Shown one piece after another: positions 61,368 through 64,000 of a stretch of 64,000 nt of DNA. Positions within the stretch are counted from its first letter, which is position 1. Each line of letters opens with the position of its first letter. Under the pieces are notes generated by a model. That model was given only the letters and a program-made list of their open reading frames with translations, made no database searches and was not told where the DNA came from. The stretch comes from Bog-473 sp963750075 (GTDB lineage: Bacteria > Actinomycetota > Acidimicrobiia > Acidimicrobiales > RAAP-2): NCBI GenBank assembly GCA_963750075.1, contig CAVVPG010000002.1, forward strand, positions 248,001 to 312,000, written 5' to 3'. A program made the position numbers and the translations under genes.

Positions 61368-63263
61368 GTGCCGGCCCTATCAACTGTGCTTCAGGTGTTG
61401 GCGAAGGCCTTGGCCGTCACTCTGAGCGTCCTGGTCATCGCGGCGTTCTCGGCGTGGGGACTCTTGGATTTGGGACCCTCGAAGGATCTGACCTCGGTGT
61501 CAGCAGCCGCGTCCGACCCGGGAACATCTGGCTATTGGCTGGTGGCGTCCGATGGCGGGATCTTCAACTACGGCGACGCCGTGTTCCACGGATCGACCGG
61601 AGGTATCCACCTCAACGCGCCCATCGTCGGGATGGCGGCCACGCCCGACGGCGGCGGCTACTGGCTGGTGGCGTCTGACGGCGGGATCTTCAACTACGGC
61701 GACGCCGTGTTCCACGGCTCGGCCGGCGGCCTGCACCTCAACGCGCCCATCGTCGGGATGGCGGCCACGTCCGACGGCGGCGGCTACTGGCTGGTGGCGT
61801 CCGATGGCGGGATCTTCAACTACGGCGACGCCGTGTTCCACGGCTCGGCCGGCAGCCTGCACCTCAACAAGCCCATCGTCGGGATGGCGGCCACGCCCGG
61901 CGGCGGCGGCTACTGGCTGGTGGCGTCCGACGGCGGGGTGTTCACCTACGGCGACGCCGTGTTCCACGGCTCGGCCGGCAGTCTGCACCTCAACAAGCCC
62001 ATCGTCGGGATGGCGGCCACGTCCGACGGCGGCGGCTACTGGCTGGTGGCGTCCGACGGCGGGATCTTCAACTACGGCGACGCCGTGTTCCGTGGCTCTG
62101 CCGGCAGTCTGCACCTCAACAAGCCCGTGGTAGGCATGGCCACCGACGCCACCGGAGCTGGCTATTGGCTTGTGGCCTCGGACGGCGGGATCTTCAACTA
62201 CGGAGACGCGAGCTTCGACGGCTCGACCGGAGGTCTGCACCTCAACGCCCCCATCCTTGCCCTGGCCAACGGTCCGGTGACCATCACCACCACCACCAAC
62301 GGTCCGCTGAACCCGACGTGGTCTTGTACGAGCAACGAGCCGATCGATGACATGACGCAGGCACCAACGGGCTACACCGGGTCGACGTATTACGTCTACT
62401 GGGAGAACGGTATTTGCGGTCGTTACTCACCTGATCGCACCCACTTCGTCGGCATGACTGATACATCGGGGGACTACAACGAGACCAGTGAGGTAGACCA
62501 GGATGACTGGAGCCCGATTTGCCTGAACTCCAGCGGTGGGGTCGTCGGTGTCAACGATCCGACGTGCGTTGCCAGCACCAGGCAGACGCAGACGATCAAC
62601 TCCAACAGCGCTCAGAACTTCCAGGTCGTGTCAACCGTTCCGAAGAACACAAGCGGAGCGGTCACGACTTACCCGAACGCATGGGCGCACGGGTATCAGG
62701 GCACCGTGGTGGACGACCTGTCTTCGCTCACCAGTACCTACAACGAGACCATGCCCATCAACTCCAACACCAGTGCGTGGGCCATGCAGGACGACTGGCT
62801 CACCGCGCCCGGCCACCCTACCGGTGAGAGCGACTACGAGGTGATGGTCCAGTACGACTTCACCAACAACGGTGCCTGTCCTTCGACTTGGTCCCCAGGG
62901 AACTGGGGTATCGTCGCCAACAACGTGATGATCGACGGCGTCGCCTGGCATGTGTGCGATGGTCAGGCCGCCCATAACTCCGATGGGACCTGCCCGACCA
63001 CGTACCCGTATTGCGGTGCGATGGTCTTCAAGCTCGGCGCAACTGAAGCGTCGAAGCCGAGCCTGACCTCGACTTCGGGCACCTTGGACCTCAAAGCCAT
63101 GTTCCAATGGCTGGAGAACCACGACGTGCCGGGCACCTCCTACCCGTACATTCAGCCGGGCAGTTCCATCGAGGCCCTCTCCCAGGGCTGGGAGATCGCC
63201 TCCACGGGCGGGGTGCCCGAGACGTTCGACGGAAACGGGTTCACGGTAGATGCCGTGCCTTGA
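61368..63263 (+). CDS. Secreted GYWLV-repeat protein with C-terminal GH12-like domain
   Basis: A 631-aa protein from GTG 61368. A membrane signal/anchor (ALAVTLSVLVIAAFSAWGLL) is followed by seven approximately 37-residue repeats G-Y-W-L-V-A-S-D-G-G-I-F-N-Y-G-D-A-V-F-H-G-S, nearly identical in DNA. The C-terminal ~320 residues are the same GH12-like domain as in the protein at 51029, with D-Y-E-V-M-V-Q and L-S-Q-G-W-E-I-A-S-T-G-G. Only the repeat module differs between the two proteins. There is no c-di-GMP riboswitch in front of this copy. Confidence 0.8.
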   Translation: MPALSTVLQVLAKALAVTLSVLVIAAFSAWGLLDLGPSKDLTSVSAAASDPGTSGYWLVASDGGIFNYGDAVFHGSTGGIHLNAPIVGMAATPDGGGYWLVASDGGIFNYGDAVFHGSAGGLHLNAPIVGMAATSDGGGYWLVASDGGIFNYGDAVFHGSAGSLHLNKPIVGMAATPGGGGYWLVASDGGVFTYGDAVFHGSAGSLHLNKPIVGMAATSDGGGYWLVASDGGIFNYGDAVFRGSAGSLHLNKPVVGMATDATGAGYWLVASDGGIFNYGDASFDGSTGGLHLNAPILALANGPVTITTTTNGPLNPTWSCTSNEPIDDMTQAPTGYTGSTYYVYWENGICGRYSPDRTHFVGMTDTSGDYNETSEVDQDDWSPICLNSSGGVVGVNDPTCVASTRQTQTINSNSAQNFQVVSTVPKNTSGAVTTYPNAWAHGYQGTVVDDLSSLTSTYNETMPINSNTSAWAMQDDWLTAPGHPTGESDYEVMVQYDFTNNGACPSTWSPGNWGIVANNVMIDGVAWHVCDGQAAHNSDGTCPTTYPYCGAMVFKLGATEASKPSLTSTSGTLDLKAMFQWLENHDVPGTSYPYIQPGSSIEALSQGWEIASTGGVPETFDGNGFTVDAVP

Positions 63264-63527
63264 CGACGTGGTCGTTGTGGCGTCGAACAATTGCTGCCGA
63301 ACGTCCAGCTGAGGTTTCATTCTCTAACCGGACCAGGCGATTTAGCGCTACTTCACCTCCCGCCGTTCGGCGGAAAGCGCGGGAGACGTGTAGCGACATG
63401 TCCCGCTCGAGGAGTCGGAATCAACATGGTGCAACACTCTCCGGTGTCAACAGCCTCGATAGATCAGAAGTGCCGCGAGCACACCACCCCACTCATGCAA
63501 GACGTCACCCGGGAAGTTCCAGAGTGG
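62316..63527 (+). repeat. Segmental duplication, copy B
   Basis: Partner of 53537-54776. This copy ends inside the complete ydcF-like gene, so it is the more likely donor. Confidence 0.85.
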
Positions 63528-63965
63528 CTCCGTGGCGGGAACGACGACCACCTGGCCTGAGAAGCAGCGCTCTACGAGCAAGCGAGCGCGCGTTGCCTGG
63601 ACTCGACTCGGTACGATCAAGAGACTGTGCCAGTGGTGGTGTTCGGCGTATTGCGCTGCCCATTGCGCTTCACCTCTCGTGTTGTTCGTGACGTCGAAAA
63701 AGCATACGACCGAAACTCCAGGGACCTTGGGACACGGCGAGTCGTTGGCCCGTGAACCCTGAGAAAAGAGGAGCACCGGGGCATACCCCTTCTCAGCGAG
63801 AGACACAGCGAGTGCTTCTCGGGCTTCTTCGTCACCGCCATTTAGGCTCAAGAGGCCGTCGACGTGTCTCGGTAGATCTGTTGGAGGGCAGATGAAGAGT
63901 GCCAGCGTCGCTAAGACAAACACCACGAAAAATGTCCCGAAGCCCCAGAGCAGTCGCCGTGACAA
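63447..63965 (-). CDS. YdcF/SanA-like (DUF218) membrane-anchored protein
   Basis: A 172-aa protein: N-terminal transmembrane helix (WGFGTFFVVFVLATLALFI), H-V-D-G-L-L-S-L-N-G-G-D, A-V-S-L-A-E-K-G-Y, N-T-R-G-E-A-Q-W-A-A-Q-Y-A and L-L-I-V-P-S-R-V-Q-A-T-R-A-R. These are DUF218 motifs of proteins linked to envelope carrier lipid or peptidoglycan metabolism. The in-window start is TTG 63965; the frame is open to the window edge, so the real start may be outside. Confidence 0.75.
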   Translation of the reverse strand: MSRRLLWGFGTFFVVFVLATLALFICPPTDLPRHVDGLLSLNGGDEEAREALAVSLAEKGYAPVLLFSQGSRANDSPCPKVPGVSVVCFFDVTNNTRGEAQWAAQYAEHHHWHSLLIVPSRVQATRARLLVERCFSGQVVVVPATEPLWNFPGDVLHEWGGVLAALLIYRGC

Positions 63966-64000
63966 ATGGCGGCGGGATCTTGCAGGTCCCTTGATTGTAA

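Noticed and set aside
1..64000. CRISPR arrays
   Set aside because: The only regular repeats are coding (86-aa and GYWLV arrays) or two-unit repeats; no spacer-repeat pattern or cas gene was seen.

Overview
This window is GC-rich DNA from a high-GC actinobacterium. The best guess is an Acidimicrobiia member, because two secreted proteins carry the GYWLVASDGGIF-type repeat common in that class, short GntR regulators sit beside RRR-TM proteins, and the tRNA pair Asp then Phe is in the usual actinobacterial order. Apparent single-base frameshifts are unusually frequent. Both sides of each break still read as good protein, so some may be sequence errors and others true decay.

Layout. 1-1.15 kb: iron uptake (FTR1/EfeU-like permease, start of the next operon gene, DtxR/IdeR-type operator). 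1.4-9 kb: small hypothetical proteins, a ClpP-fold serine protease of the SDH_sah type, a stand-alone VRR-NUC-like nuclease, a Clp-N protein, an APH-like kinase, a PPOX-like protein and secreted proteins. 9-12.4 kb: two parallel modules of a YtrA-type GntR repressor divergent from a membrane-anchored extracytoplasmic protein, each with a palindromic operator. 12.5-20.3 kb: remains of an actinobacterial integrative and conjugative element (integrase, excisionase, BTAD-like membrane protein, HTH protein, RepSA-like initiator, FtsK/TraB-like translocase, SCO3933-like protein), heavily frameshifted. 20.3-22 kb: a tandemly duplicated unit of a long conserved hairpin leader plus a 68-aa zinc-ribbon protein.

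22.1-28.8 kb is a defence cluster: NERD protein, TrlF-like PHP plus SMC-like ATPase split in two frames, C5 methyltransferase, EcoRV-like restriction enzyme, Vsr, and a further nuclease-like partner. It ends at a 43-bp copy of the 3' part of tRNA-Phe. 28.97-35.26 kb is a second segment between that copy and the intact tRNA-Phe. It holds a PadR-controlled membrane/esterase operon and a two-gene cassette with an Mrr-like nuclease. The picture is tandem integration at tRNA-Phe.

35.5-48.4 kb is chromosomal-type metabolism: SCO6745-like protein, crotonase, TetR regulators, SDR, EthA-like flavin monooxygenase, metal-dependent hydrolase, an MFS exporter coupled to MerR, an epoxide-hydrolase-like protein, TfoX-N, a FUSC membrane protein and a VOC protein. 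48.5-64 kb is an exported-protein region: Tat-exported phospholipase C-like enzyme; a c-di-GMP-I riboswitch in front of a giant protein with nine 86-aa repeats and a GH12-like domain; a G1 glutamic peptidase with GYWLV repeats; an ATP-grasp/flavoprotein fusion; an SGNH hydrolase; a dead DegT gene; a second GH12-like protein with a different N-terminal repeat array; and a YdcF-like protein. The GH12-like domain and its 3' flank, including the tail of the ydcF-like gene, are a segmental duplication.
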